Below are positions 18,098 through 26,978 of a stretch of 64,000 bases of DNA, piece by piece. Under the pieces are notes generated by a model. It was not told where the DNA came from, did no database searches, and saw nothing but the letters and a program-made list of their open reading frames with translations. The translations under genes and the position numbers were made by a program. Where the stretch lies: contig NZ_UNRG01000001.1 in assembly GCF_900537115.1 (NCBI RefSeq), positions 1,121 to 65,120 on the forward strand, written 5' to 3'. Every line of letters starts with the position of its first letter. The first letter of the stretch is position 1. Origin of the DNA: Arthrobacter sp. Alg241-R88 (lineage in GTDB: Bacteria > Actinomycetota > Actinomycetes > Actinomycetales > Micrococcaceae).

Positions 18098-18158
18098 CGT
18101 GAGGTTCTCCTAGTGTTACGGGTGCCGCTAGGGCGTGACAGGGTCCTTGGGGGACGCG

Positions 18159-18193
18159 GCGCGGACCGGCGGTCATAGTCCGTCGGTCCGCGC
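18159..18193 (-). terminator. intercistronic stem-loop
   Basis: A 14-bp stem with one G-T pair (GCGCGGACCGGCGG against CCGTCGGTCCGCGC) and a 7-nt loop lies between the Gfo/Idh-SAF gene and the ABM gene. No T run; it may lower expression of the downstream pair or stabilise the upstream message. Confidence 0.5.
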
Positions 18194-18296
18194 GAACATC
18201 CGCAGGGTTTCCCTGGGACTCAGCTGAGATCGGCGAGATTTCCAGGGGCCGGGCTTTCAGTGGCTCCGGCAGCCCATAGGAATGAGCGCCGGTGGA

Positions 18297-19649
18297 TCAG
18301 GATGCCGAAACCGCTTCAAAGGCAAGGGCTTCGGTTTCGCGGCGCAGTTCGAGGGCCTGGGCGAGTGAGTCGTCCATGATGACGTCTTCCCAGCGGACGA
18401 TCCCGCCCTTGGCTACGTCATTGCGCAGTTCCACGTGGTGGGCCAGTGCGACCGGCAGTGCACCGGTGGTGACGGAGTGCTTCGCGGAAACGAGCTGGCC
18501 CCACACGGTGTATCCGCCTTCGCCGTCGAGGAATTCACCGGCTTTGAGGTCCTTCTTGGCCGTGGCGACAACATCGCCGAAGAACCCGATGGGCGAACCC
18601 GTGGGGATTCCGCGGAGGACGGCGTTGGCGATGGATACGTTCAGTTCCAGGCCGACGTAGTGGTAGGGGCGGTACAGGGCGGCGTACTGGCCGGTGGGGT
18701 CCGGGTGCCAGGGGTATTCGTTGAAGCAGCCGGAGACGTAGGCGTTCGTTGCCTTCACGACGACGAAGACGCCTTCCTGGGTGTTGTGGGGGATCCAGGT
18801 GCCGTCGCGCTTGACACTGGACATGACGTCGACAGTGCCTTCGTGCGCGAGGGCTCCTCCGACGTCGGCGGGGCGGCAGATTGAGGCGATTTCCTCAACG
18901 TCTCCCGGCGTAAAGGTCAGCCCGGTGTCAGAGGGGACAAGTCCTGCCGCGTTGGCGACGGCGGCCATTTCAATGGAGGCCTTGGTGCCGTCGCGGAAGG
19001 AGGTGTGCATGTTGGGGTTCAGCTGTCCGGAGTCGGTGAGTTCCTTGGAGAATTCCCAGTTTTCCCAGACGTTGTCGGGGTTCATCTCGTGGTAGTGCTC
19101 AAGGAATTTGGCGCCCTTGCCGGCGCACACGACGTCGAAGCCGCTGGTGCGGGCCCAGTCGACAAGTTCCATGATGAGGGCCGGCTGGTCGCCGTATGCC
19201 ATTGAGTAGACAACGCCGGCTGCTTCTGCCCGCTTGGCAAGAGCGGGCCCTGCCAAGGCGTCGGCTTCAACCGTGACCATGATGATGTGCTTTTTCGTTT
19301 CGATGGCGCGCAGTGCGTGCTTGACGCCAACGATCGGGTTGCCGGTGGCTTCCACGATGATGTCGATGTCGACGTCGAAAAGCTCGTCCGCGTTGGCCAC
19401 GATCGCGGTGGAGCGGTCCCTCAGGGCGGTTGCTATGTCGGGGGCGATCTGGTCCTTGGGCCATCCAACGAGGTCGAAAGCACCTTCAGCGCGCTTTACG
19501 TTGATGTCTGCGATCGCGACGACGTGGATGCCCGGGATGTTGTTTGCCTGGGCCAGGTACATGGTTCCGTAGCGTCCGGCGCCGATCAGGCCGACCCGGA
19601 TGGGCTTTCCGTCGGCTTCGCGCTGGGTCAGGAGATGGTGCAGATTCAT
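18297..19649 (-). CDS. NAD(P)-dependent Gfo/Idh-like oxidoreductase with C-terminal SAF domain
   Basis: The 450-residue protein starts with a Rossmann nucleotide site (RVGLIGAGRYGTMYL, about 18-32). A Gfo/Idh or homoserine-dehydrogenase-like body follows, with IIVEATGNPIVGVKHA, HIIMVTVEADALAG and YSMAYGDQPALIMELVDWAR. The C-terminal part, from about residue 365, contains KAGEFLDGEGGYTVWG, typical of a SAF domain. Proteins of this architecture occur in sugar-acid and polyol loci but I do not know a proven reaction for this one. AAAGG precedes the ATG. It heads the operon with the ABM and gntK genes, divergent from a LacI gene, and its promoter is overlapped by a 19-bp repeat shared with the TRAP promoter at 20964. 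Confidence 0.85.
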   Translation of the reverse strand: MNLHHLLTQREADGKPIRVGLIGAGRYGTMYLAQANNIPGIHVVAIADINVKRAEGAFDLVGWPKDQIAPDIATALRDRSTAIVANADELFDVDIDIIVEATGNPIVGVKHALRAIETKKHIIMVTVEADALAGPALAKRAEAAGVVYSMAYGDQPALIMELVDWARTSGFDVVCAGKGAKFLEHYHEMNPDNVWENWEFSKELTDSGQLNPNMHTSFRDGTKASIEMAAVANAAGLVPSDTGLTFTPGDVEEIASICRPADVGGALAHEGTVDVMSSVKRDGTWIPHNTQEGVFVVVKATNAYVSGCFNEYPWHPDPTGQYAALYRPYHYVGLELNVSIANAVLRGIPTGSPIGFFGDVVATAKKDLKAGEFLDGEGGYTVWGQLVSAKHSVTTGALPVALAHHVELRNDVAKGGIVRWEDVIMDDSLAQALELRRETEALAFEAVSAS

Positions 19650-19804
19650 GGGTTGCCTTTCAAGGGATACGGCGCTGTTCCGGAAGGGATGCGGGCTGGT
19701 CTGGGTCAGCCGCAGCTTTTGGGGCTCTACTTTTCACCGTGCCGCTGGCCGCCATTGGTAGTGAGGCTCTGCAGACCAAGCGGGATCGAACTAAGGTAAA
19801 ATAA

Positions 19805-19850
19805 GTGGAACCGGTACACTTTTATGTCACAGGGGTAGGCCTGAGGTCAA
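19805..19850 (-). promoter_or_regulatory. promoter and operator of the Gfo/Idh-SAF operon
   Basis: On the minus strand TTGACC (19850-19845), 18 bp and CATAAA (19826-19821) form a promoter. The 19-mer AAAAGTGTACCGGTTCCAC (19823-19805) begins inside the -10 box. The same 19-mer occurs at 20991-21009 in the same position relative to a second promoter. Confidence 0.75.
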
Positions 19851-19907
19851 GCCCTAGGCTAAAAAAGGTTCCCAGATGTCCAGGAAGTGCCAGACAAAGG
19901 AGTAGGC

Positions 19908-20936
19908 GTGCAGAAACAACCCACCATCCGCGATGTTGCCCAGGCGGCCGGGGTGTCCGTTGCAGTTGTCTCCCGGGTGCTGAATCCGGGCTCAGGGCCA
20001 GTCGCCGCAGCTACCCGAGCCAGGGTCAACGACGTGATGAAGACCTTGGGCTACCATCCCCGCACAGCGGCCAGGGAGCTCAAGTACGGCCCGCCTACTA
20101 CGCTGGGACTGCTCCTCGCCGATGTCTCCAACCCTTTTTTCGCCCGGCTCGCCGACCAGGTGGTGCAGGAGGCGCACGCCCGCGGAATCCAAGTGCTGCT
20201 GATGACCACTCAGGAGGATGACCAGCTGGAATCAGAGCGTCTCGCGACCCTGATCGAACGCAGGGTCAGCGGGATTATCGCGACCCCGACGGGCAACAAC
20301 CTGGCAACCTGGAAGCAGCTCCAGGATCTGGGCACTGATGTGGTTTTTGTCGACCGATCGATACCGTCGCTCCCCGAAGTGGACGTGGTGAGCATCGACA
20401 ACTTTGAATCCGCCCGGTCTGCTACGGCACTGCTCGCCGCGCACGGCCACCGGCGCATCGGGATCATTTCCGGTCCGGCTGCCTCCACTACCGGAAGGGA
20501 GCGGATCGCCGGCTACCGGCAAGCCCTGGAAACAGCGGGCCTGGAGCAGGATGAGCTCCTCATCCGGCACGCCGCGTTCCGCGGTCCGGCGGGAGGAGAC
20601 GCCGCGTCCGCGCTTCTCAATCTCGAGGAGCCGCCCACCGCTTTGGTGGTGGCAAACACCGCCCAGGTAACCGAAGTTCTGCGGCGCCTCTCCCACGCCG
20701 GAATCGACATCCCTCGCACCCTGTCCGTCATCGTCTTCGACGATTCACCCTGGACCGAACTCATGACCCCGGCCCTGACAATTGTCAGGCAACCCATAGA
20801 TCTGCTTGCCCGGCACTCCGTGCAGCTCGCTTTGTCCAACACGCAGGGCAAGACGCCGGGAAAACCCAACGTTATACGCGTGGCCGCCGAACTGGTCGAA
20901 CGGTCCAGCGTTGCCCGGCTGCAGTTCTCGAAGTAA
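19908..20936 (+). CDS. LacI-family regulator of the second sugar-acid block
   Basis: The 342-residue LacI/GalR protein has its HTH at residues 6-27 (TIRDVAQAAGVSVAVVSRVL). It also has the hinge GYHPRTAARELKYGPPTTLG and the effector-domain segments LLADVSNPFFARLADQV, RVSGIIATPTGNN, TALVVANTAQVTEV and IVFDDSPWTELM. GTG at 19908 is chosen because AAAGGAG lies five bases upstream; the frame opens at another GTG 21 bases earlier. It lies between the two operons whose promoters carry the identical 19-bp site and is the natural candidate to bind both. Confidence 0.9.
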   Translation: MQKQPTIRDVAQAAGVSVAVVSRVLNPGSGPVAAATRARVNDVMKTLGYHPRTAARELKYGPPTTLGLLLADVSNPFFARLADQVVQEAHARGIQVLLMTTQEDDQLESERLATLIERRVSGIIATPTGNNLATWKQLQDLGTDVVFVDRSIPSLPEVDVVSIDNFESARSATALLAAHGHRRIGIISGPAASTTGRERIAGYRQALETAGLEQDELLIRHAAFRGPAGGDAASALLNLEEPPTALVVANTAQVTEVLRRLSHAGIDIPRTLSVIVFDDSPWTELMTPALTIVRQPIDLLARHSVQLALSNTQGKTPGKPNVIRVAAELVERSSVARLQFSK

Positions 20937-20963
20937 CTTCAGACGCACATCCGACTCAAAAGG

Positions 20964-21009
20964 TTTACAGCCGCGCTCGGCGCGTGGTACAAAAGTGTAC
21001 CGGTTCCAC
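20964..21009 (+). promoter_or_regulatory. promoter and operator of TRAP operon 2
   Basis: TTTACA (20964-20969), 18 bp and TACAAA (20988-20993) form the promoter. AAAAGTGTACCGGTTCCAC at 20991-21009 overlaps the -10 box, exactly as at the divergent operon. A bound repressor would block polymerase at both. Confidence 0.75.
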
Positions 21010-21200
21010 CGAGGCCGCGATCTTCCACCCTGTTCTGTAGGCCGCGTCTGTAAGGCACTGGGCAAGCGGGACGAGAAAGCAGCAAGAGCAGCCCTTCTCG
21101 ACATATCTGCATAGCCCAGGACGCTTAACCACCGCCGTCAAAGCATCAGTACCCCTGTCCGTACAGGCCAGGAACCAGCAAGTATTCAAAGGAGAATCAG

Positions 21201-22229
21201 ATGCCAAAGCGCATCCTGGCCACCGTAGCTGTGGCCGTTGCACTCACCGTTACGACTGCCCTCACCGGTTGCGGCGGAGGCGGGGCCGGCGGCGCCGGCG
21301 CGGCCAGCACCACCGTGCGCCTCGGCCTCGGCGACCCCGCAACATCTTCCATGGGCGTGAGCGCAAAGCACTTCGCCGACAAGGTTGCAGAGCTGAGCGA
21401 TGGCAAGGTCAAGGTCGAGACGTTCCCCGACGGCACCCTCTTCGGCGGAGACCAGAACGCCGCCGTCAACCTGCTTGGAAACGGCACGCTGGACTCGACC
21501 ATCATGTCCACCTCGGTGTACGCGTCCTTCGAGCCGAAGATGAATGCCGTCAGCCTTCCCTACCTTTTCAAGGACTCGGAGGAGGTCACCAAGTACTTTA
21601 AAGGCGAGCCAGGCAAGGAACTGCTGGGCTCACTGGACAAGCTTGGCATCAAGGGCGTGTCCATGCTGACCCGTACTCCGCGGCACACCACCAACTCGGT
21701 GCGTCCCATCACCCAGCCCGAGGACTTCAAGGACCTGAAGCTCCGCGTACCGCAGAATGACCTCTGGGTTAAGTTCTTCGGCTCAGTGGGCGCCAACCCG
21801 ACGCCGATGGACTTCAAGGAGGTTTACACCGCCCTGCAGCTCGGCACCATCGACGGCCAGGAAAACCCCCTGGAAGTTCCCGTTAACAACAAGTTCTTCG
21901 AAGTCCAGGACTACCTCTCCCTGACCGGCCACATCTCCGACGGCCTCGTCCTCGGGTTCAGCAAGAAGAAGTGGGACTCTTTCGATGAGGACACCCGGAA
22001 GGTCCTGCAGGAAGCTGCAGACGAGACCGCTGACTTCAAGACAAAGTACGACACCGATGAAGCCACTAAAACCCTTGAGAAGCTCAAGGGCGAAGGCGTT
22101 AAGATCAACGAGCTGACGCCCGAAGCCAGGGAAAAGTTCCAGGCGGCAGCGCAGAAGGTCTACCCCGAGCTTGAGGGCAAGGTTGGCAAGGAATTCGTCC
22201 AGTCAAGCCTTGAATTCCTCGGACGTTAA
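21201..22229 (+). CDS. dctP: TRAP transporter solute-binding lipoprotein (DctP family), copy 2
   Basis: The 342-residue receptor has a lipoprotein signal ending in LTGCGG at about residue 23, an AAAGGAG ribosome site, and DctP motifs. DLKLRVPQNDLWVKFFGSVG includes the carboxylate-binding arginine, and MDFKEVYTALQLGTIDGQEN is the second family block. It is clearly distinct from copy 1 and belongs to operon dctP-dctQ-dctM plus a dehydrogenase. The ligand is probably a sugar acid feeding the Gfo/Idh-SAF and gluconokinase enzymes, by context only. Confidence 0.92.
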   Translation: MPKRILATVAVAVALTVTTALTGCGGGGAGGAGAASTTVRLGLGDPATSSMGVSAKHFADKVAELSDGKVKVETFPDGTLFGGDQNAAVNLLGNGTLDSTIMSTSVYASFEPKMNAVSLPYLFKDSEEVTKYFKGEPGKELLGSLDKLGIKGVSMLTRTPRHTTNSVRPITQPEDFKDLKLRVPQNDLWVKFFGSVGANPTPMDFKEVYTALQLGTIDGQENPLEVPVNNKFFEVQDYLSLTGHISDGLVLGFSKKKWDSFDEDTRKVLQEAADETADFKTKYDTDEATKTLEKLKGEGVKINELTPEAREKFQAAAQKVYPELEGKVGKEFVQSSLEFLGR

Positions 22230-22260
22230 GGTGACGGGTCCAGTGCAGGAGACGAGTTCA

Positions 22261-22842
22261 GTGCATGATGATGGAACCGCGCAAACCCGGGGCGCCGAAC
22301 ACCAGGCGGCCGAACATAGCATCCAGGTGGTTCCGGTAACCGAAGTCTCCGAACCTCATGGTGTGATCTGGAAGGCCGTGGATGCTCTCCTCTTCGTCGG
22401 AATCACCGCGATGCTGCTCAGCCTTGCTGCCCAGATGGTCAGCCGGCAGATGGGAGCCTCGCTGCCATGGACCGAGGAACTGACCCGTTTCCTGTTCATG
22501 GACACCACCTTCCTGGGGATGGCAGCGGGCTTCCGGGCCGCCGTGCACCCGCGGGTGAACTTCGCGGTGGCGTGGGGACCAGCCTGGCTCAAGCACGTCA
22601 GCATGCATCTCTATGCCATCTGCGGGACCGTGTTCTTCAGTGTCCTGCTCTACAAGACGGTGGAACTGATGCTGCAACAGTACGCCGCCGGAGAGTCCAG
22701 CCCTGCCCTGGGACTGAAGATGTTCCTGGTAACCCTGCCCCTTGTGATCAGCGCGGCACTGGCCATCGTCGCCCATATCACGACCGTCTACTTCTCCCCG
22801 TACATGCGTAGGCGGATCCTCGAAGGAGAGATGATCGCATGA
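22261..22842 (+). CDS. dctQ: TRAP transporter small permease (DctQ family), copy 2
   Basis: The protein has about 193 residues and four membrane helices, with the DctQ signature SLPWTEELTRFLFMDTTFLG and HPRVNFAVAW. The start is uncertain: GTG at 22261 has AGGAG nine bases upstream; GTG at 22231, one base after the dctP stop, is in frame but lacks a clear ribosome site. The stop overlaps the dctM start (ATGA). No hairpin separates it from dctP, unlike TRAP operon 1. Confidence 0.88.
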   Translation: MHDDGTAQTRGAEHQAAEHSIQVVPVTEVSEPHGVIWKAVDALLFVGITAMLLSLAAQMVSRQMGASLPWTEELTRFLFMDTTFLGMAAGFRAAVHPRVNFAVAWGPAWLKHVSMHLYAICGTVFFSVLLYKTVELMLQQYAAGESSPALGLKMFLVTLPLVISAALAIVAHITTVYFSPYMRRRILEGEMIA

Positions 22843-24116
22843 GCCTGACCCTGCTGGGCATTTTCCTCCTCCTGCTGCTGCTGGGCATTCCGCTCTCAGT
22901 CTCACTCGGCATTGGCGTCATCGCCACGCTGCTGATCTTCGATATCCCCCTGGACCTGTTGCCGCAGTCCATGATGAGTTCCATGAACAGCTTCCTGCTG
23001 GTTGCTGTCCCCTTGTTCGTCCTGGCCGGCAACCTGATGTCCGGAGGGGGTATTTCGGACCGCATCTTCCGTGGCGCCGAAGTCATCTTCGGCCGCTTCC
23101 GTGGCGGCCTTGGCCAAGTGAACATCGCATCGAGCGCGATCTTCGGCGGGATCTCCGGTTCCTCGGTTGCCGACATTGTCAGCCTGGGCAAGATCGAGAT
23201 CAAGGCCATGACAGACCATAAGTACCCGCGGCCCTATGCCGCAGCAATGACCATGGTCACCGCTACCCTGTCCTCACTGATACCGCCGAGCATCCTCATG
23301 ATCATCGCCGCATCAACCGCGAACGTCTCGGTAGGCGCAGCACTCGCGGGAGGATTTGGACCGTCCATTGTCCTGATCCTCGTCCTGATGCTCGTGAATT
23401 TCTTCCTGTCGGCACGCCATGGTTACGGCGAGGTCTCAAGGACGCCATTCAAGAAGGGCCTGAGGATCGTCCTCGAGGGCATCCCGGCCATGGGCGGCCC
23501 GGTGATCATTTTGGTGGGCATGTTCAGCGGGCTCGTCACGCCTACTGAGGCAGCCGCCATCGCCGTCTTCTACAGCCTCTTGGTCGGCGTCTACGTCTAC
23601 CGGGACATGAAGTGGCGCCAGATGCCCAAAATGATCGTGGATGCTGGCCTCACCACCGGCACCATCCTGCTCATCGCCATGATCGCCGGCGTCGCCTCTT
23701 ACATCTTCACCATTGACGGGCTGCCGGCAAAGGTCAGCAGCTGGCTGCTGAGTGTCAGCACTGACCCCACCATCGTCATGCTGCTGATCGGCCTGATCCT
23801 GATCGTCATCGGAACCGTGATGGACAAAGTCGCAGCCATCCTGCTTTGCACACCGGTGCTCATGCCCGCGGCCGTGTCTTCCGGTGTGGATCCCATCCAC
23901 TTCGTCGTCTTCCTCGTTGCTGCCCTTGCCGTTGGCCTGGTCACACCGCCTGTCGGCGTCTGCCTGTTCGCGGCGTCCTACGTCAGCGGGCTACCGATGG
24001 AGAAGATCGTGAAGGCCGCGGTGCCGCTCTACGTGGTCATGGTGGTTGCCATCGTCATGCTGGCCATCTTCCCGCAGCTCATCCTGTGGCCGTCTGATCT
24101 CCTGACCAACCAGTAA
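22839..24116 (+). CDS. dctM: TRAP transporter large permease (DctM family), copy 2
   Basis: The 425-residue multi-helix permease has the family motifs LLGIPLSVSLGIGVIATLL, MMSSMNSFLLVAVPLFVLAG, IFGGISGSSVADIVSLGKI, SSLIPPSILMIIAAS, GLVTPTEAAAIAVFYSLLVG and ALAVGLVTPPVGVCLFAASY. Start overlaps the dctQ stop. It completes the second Na+-coupled uptake system of the window. Confidence 0.93.
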   Translation: MSLTLLGIFLLLLLLGIPLSVSLGIGVIATLLIFDIPLDLLPQSMMSSMNSFLLVAVPLFVLAGNLMSGGGISDRIFRGAEVIFGRFRGGLGQVNIASSAIFGGISGSSVADIVSLGKIEIKAMTDHKYPRPYAAAMTMVTATLSSLIPPSILMIIAASTANVSVGAALAGGFGPSIVLILVLMLVNFFLSARHGYGEVSRTPFKKGLRIVLEGIPAMGGPVIILVGMFSGLVTPTEAAAIAVFYSLLVGVYVYRDMKWRQMPKMIVDAGLTTGTILLIAMIAGVASYIFTIDGLPAKVSSWLLSVSTDPTIVMLLIGLILIVIGTVMDKVAAILLCTPVLMPAAVSSGVDPIHFVVFLVAALAVGLVTPPVGVCLFAASYVSGLPMEKIVKAAVPLYVVMVVAIVMLAIFPQLILWPSDLLTNQ

Positions 24117-24241
24117 CACCTGCCCTCAGCTCGTTATCCCATACAGTCACAGAAACAGGAAAACCATGTGTTCCCCCATTCGGAAAACCGTCAGCAGCTA
24201 CATTGCCGGTCCTGCACGCCCTAATCGCTACAGGATTCCCA

Positions 24242-25153
24242 ATGCCTGGACATGACCACCCAGCCCTTGCCCTCATGGGATTAGGGCCGATGGGGGAACC
24301 CATGGCGCGCCGGCTGCTGAAGGGCTACGGCGAGCTGAGAGTCTGGAACCGGACTGCTTCGAAGGCCGAAGCCTTGGTGGGCCTGGGCGCCAGCGTTGCG
24401 GCTTCACCTTTTGAGGCGGCCGCCGACATCGTTCTCACCGTGTTGCCGGACCTAAGCCACGTCGAATCGTTGCTTCCCGGAGAAGATGGCCTGATAGCCG
24501 GATGGACAGCCAGGGGCATTGCCAGGCCGATACTCGTCGTGCACGGGACGGTTTCGCCGGGGGCAGTGGCGGCCTTTGGCGAACGGATGCTTCGCGAACA
24601 CGCCGTCCGAGTCCTGGACGCCCCCGTCAGTGGCGGCACCGTGGGCGCCGAAAACGGCACCCTGAGCATCATGGTGGGCGGGGACGAGGACGCACTTCAC
24701 GCGGTCACCCCGGCGTTCCAGTTCATGGGCAGCACCATCCGGCACATGGGCCCGGGAGGTTCGGGCGCACTCGCCAAAGCCTGCAACCAGATCGTGGTCG
24801 CCGGCACGGTCACTGCAGTTTCCGAAGCCATGCTCCTCGCACGCGGCGGGGGACTGGATCCATCGGTGATGCTTGAACTGCTCCGGGGTGGGCTGGCCGA
24901 CTCCGAGGTGCTGCGCCAAAAAGGGCACAGATGGATCGACGGCGACTTCAATGGTGGCGGCAGCGCCCAAAACCAGCTGAAGGACCTCAACTTCGTGCTG
25001 GGGGCGGCTGGGACAGCACACCTGGAGCTACCCCTGAGCACGGTAATCCAGGATCTTTTCGAGGATATGGTCGCCCGGGGCGACGGCGCCCTTGACCACA
25101 CTGGAATCCTCCGGACCCTTGCCCAGCGCAACAACGCTCTCACTGAGACCTGA
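24242..25153 (+). CDS. 3-hydroxyisobutyrate dehydrogenase family (tartronate-semialdehyde-reductase-like)
   Basis: The 303-residue beta-hydroxyacid dehydrogenase has an NAD(P) site ALMGLGPMGEPMARRL near the N-terminus. The substrate-site block VLDAPVSGGTVGAENGTLSI and GSGALAKACNQIVVAGTV with the catalytic lysine are also present, together with GGSAQNQLKDLNFVLGAA. ATG at 24242 has AGGA six bases upstream; the frame extends 13 codons further. It follows TRAP operon 2 by 125 bp with no terminator seen between. Reduction of tartronate semialdehyde or oxidation of a 2-hydroxymethyl acid is typical; the actual substrate is not known. Confidence 0.87.
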   Translation: MPGHDHPALALMGLGPMGEPMARRLLKGYGELRVWNRTASKAEALVGLGASVAASPFEAAADIVLTVLPDLSHVESLLPGEDGLIAGWTARGIARPILVVHGTVSPGAVAAFGERMLREHAVRVLDAPVSGGTVGAENGTLSIMVGGDEDALHAVTPAFQFMGSTIRHMGPGGSGALAKACNQIVVAGTVTAVSEAMLLARGGGLDPSVMLELLRGGLADSEVLRQKGHRWIDGDFNGGGSAQNQLKDLNFVLGAAGTAHLELPLSTVIQDLFEDMVARGDGALDHTGILRTLAQRNNALTET

Positions 25154-25188
25154 AAACCCTCACGAAAGGCGCAAAAGTACGGGCTCCA

Positions 25189-26520
25189 CTACACAACCAG
25201 CTTCTCAGGCACGTTCGTCTTCACCCCAGGCGGAGGAACAAGGTCGACGCTGATGCCGAAGAGCGCCTCCAAGGCGGACGTGTAGTCCTCGTGACGACCC
25301 GCGGCCGCCATTTCCCTGGCGCGGACCGCGGGCGTATGGAGCAGCTGATGCACAACGCGCCGCAGTGCCATCGTGGTTTCCTCCACCGAGGCAGTTGTTC
25401 CGTTTCGTTTTCTGAGGCGTTCTACTTCAGTGTCGAGAACAGTCTGCAGGTGATGGCGCAGGGCGACGATGGCGGCGTCAATTGCCCGCACTGACTCTTG
25501 TTGGGAAAAACGGTCTGCTGCTTCGCTGACGAGGGCGCGGGCAAGCTGGAGTTCCGCCGCGTCAGCTTGCGGGGCTGCCTGGCGGACTGTCTCAAGGGTC
25601 ACCAGGTCGATGCCCGTCAGGTCAGCAACGGCAGAGTCGAAGTCACGGTTGGGGGCGAGATCTACAACCACAAGCGGACGGGTATTCTGCCTTGCTCCAA
25701 TCATCGTGGCGTCGATTCTCGTTCCGCTGCCGCTGCAGCCGATGATGATGTCCGCCTGGCCAATGGCTGTAGGGAGCTCGGCTGCCGTAAGGGCCTTCAC
25801 CCCTCGGGCGGCCGCGAATGCCGTTGCACGTCCTGAGCGGGAAAAGACGGCGACAGATGAGCAACGCCCTCTTAGCAGCAGGTCCAAGATGCAGGCGGCG
25901 TAGGAGCCGCTGCCGATGAGGACTACGGAAAGCCCAGAGAGCGTCGCCGGCCGTAGTCGGGAGGCGGCCAGTTCGACAGCCACCGAAGCTACCGACCTTC
26001 CTGCGCTGCCAAGGCGGGTCCGTGCCCCCACCTCTTTAGCAGTCCGGGAAGTCTCTTGGAACAATCGGATGAGCCGTCCGGTAGTTGTGCCTGCGGCCTG
26101 GGCCGTGGCCAGCGCACGCCGGACTTGGCCTGCAATTTCACGTTCACCCACAACGAGCGAATCAAGGCCGCATCCGACAGCAAACAGATGCTCGGCTACT
26201 GCTGTACCTTCGCGGTAATCGAACAGTACTTCCAAATCTTGTAAGGGAAGGCCGGAACAGTAGCTCACAGCCTCGAGTGCGTCCGAGCAGGCCCCTGCGG
26301 CATCAGATGCAGGCGAAATTTCACAGTAGATTTCGAAACGGTTGCAGGTGGACAGTACGACGCAACCTGACACTGCTGTAGTGGCATCCAACAGCGCTTG
26401 AGCAATGTTTTCGGACACTGCTTGCAGCGTGACGATCGAATCAGGGGGGAAATAGCGGTACCGCGCCGTGAGCACCACCAGGGGTGGAGTGCTGACCGTG
26501 CCTTGAAAGCTCGGGCTCAC
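25189..26520 (-). CDS. hemA: glutamyl-tRNA reductase-like protein (divergent HemA)
   Basis: HemA reduces glutamyl-tRNA to glutamate-1-semialdehyde at the start of tetrapyrrole synthesis. Catalytic cysteine is seen in LSTCNRFEIY. The Rossmann domain has LSGLSVVLIGSGSYAACILD, the linker has GLDSLVVGEREIAGQVRRAL and SVASVAVELAASRL, and there is a C-terminal dimerisation helix region. The frame opens at 26619, but alignment to the family start and a GTG at 26520 favour a 443-residue protein. Changes from the usual consensus (STCNRFE for STCNRxE with Thr, GEREIAG for GExQILG) and absence of other haem genes nearby suggest a paralogue rather than the housekeeping copy. Confidence 0.8.
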   Translation of the reverse strand: MSPSFQGTVSTPPLVVLTARYRYFPPDSIVTLQAVSENIAQALLDATTAVSGCVVLSTCNRFEIYCEISPASDAAGACSDALEAVSYCSGLPLQDLEVLFDYREGTAVAEHLFAVGCGLDSLVVGEREIAGQVRRALATAQAAGTTTGRLIRLFQETSRTAKEVGARTRLGSAGRSVASVAVELAASRLRPATLSGLSVVLIGSGSYAACILDLLLRGRCSSVAVFSRSGRATAFAAARGVKALTAAELPTAIGQADIIIGCSGSGTRIDATMIGARQNTRPLVVVDLAPNRDFDSAVADLTGIDLVTLETVRQAAPQADAAELQLARALVSEAADRFSQQESVRAIDAAIVALRHHLQTVLDTEVERLRKRNGTTASVEETTMALRRVVHQLLHTPAVRAREMAAAGRHEDYTSALEALFGISVDLVPPPGVKTNVPEKLVV

Positions 26521-26978
26521 TGTACTAAACGTTCCTGCCACTGCTGTTCCCCCCACGAGAAATCCATCTGCTGACGCAGTTAGTGAGACCACCTGCTCCA
26601 AGACAGCGTCGTACAGCAACCTTTGGAAATTCTTGGCATATACGTCTCTTCAAGACACCTTCCGCAGTCAGCCCTCCAGGTCGTGTGCACAAAGGCATTG
26701 CGAAACCGCCAGCCTGTAAGCGATAGGGGCCACTGTGAACTAATCGCTCTGTCGTCTACACCGCTGATGAAGGATGCCACTAGCGAAGTGCGGATCGAGG
26801 CCGGGCGATACTCCCTTAACTGATGAGGAACCCAGTTTTCACACCTTCCTGCACGCTGGCGGCGTCGTGGGTCGCGCCAACGCCTTGGAACCGCACGCAA
26901 GGGGGAGCGCCGGGACTAAAGCAAGGACAGGGGAGCCAGCCCTACACAGCATCTGCCGGCCGCCGTATAGTTCACACA
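26521..26978. other. divergent spacer between hemA and the LuxR-type regulator
   Basis: About 460 bp with no convincing gene; the hemA frame could use the first 99 bp if the upstream start were real. TATAGT at 26966-26971 lies seven bases before the regulator's ATG at 26979 and no Shine-Dalgarno is visible, which is the usual layout of a leaderless actinobacterial promoter. Confidence 0.45.
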
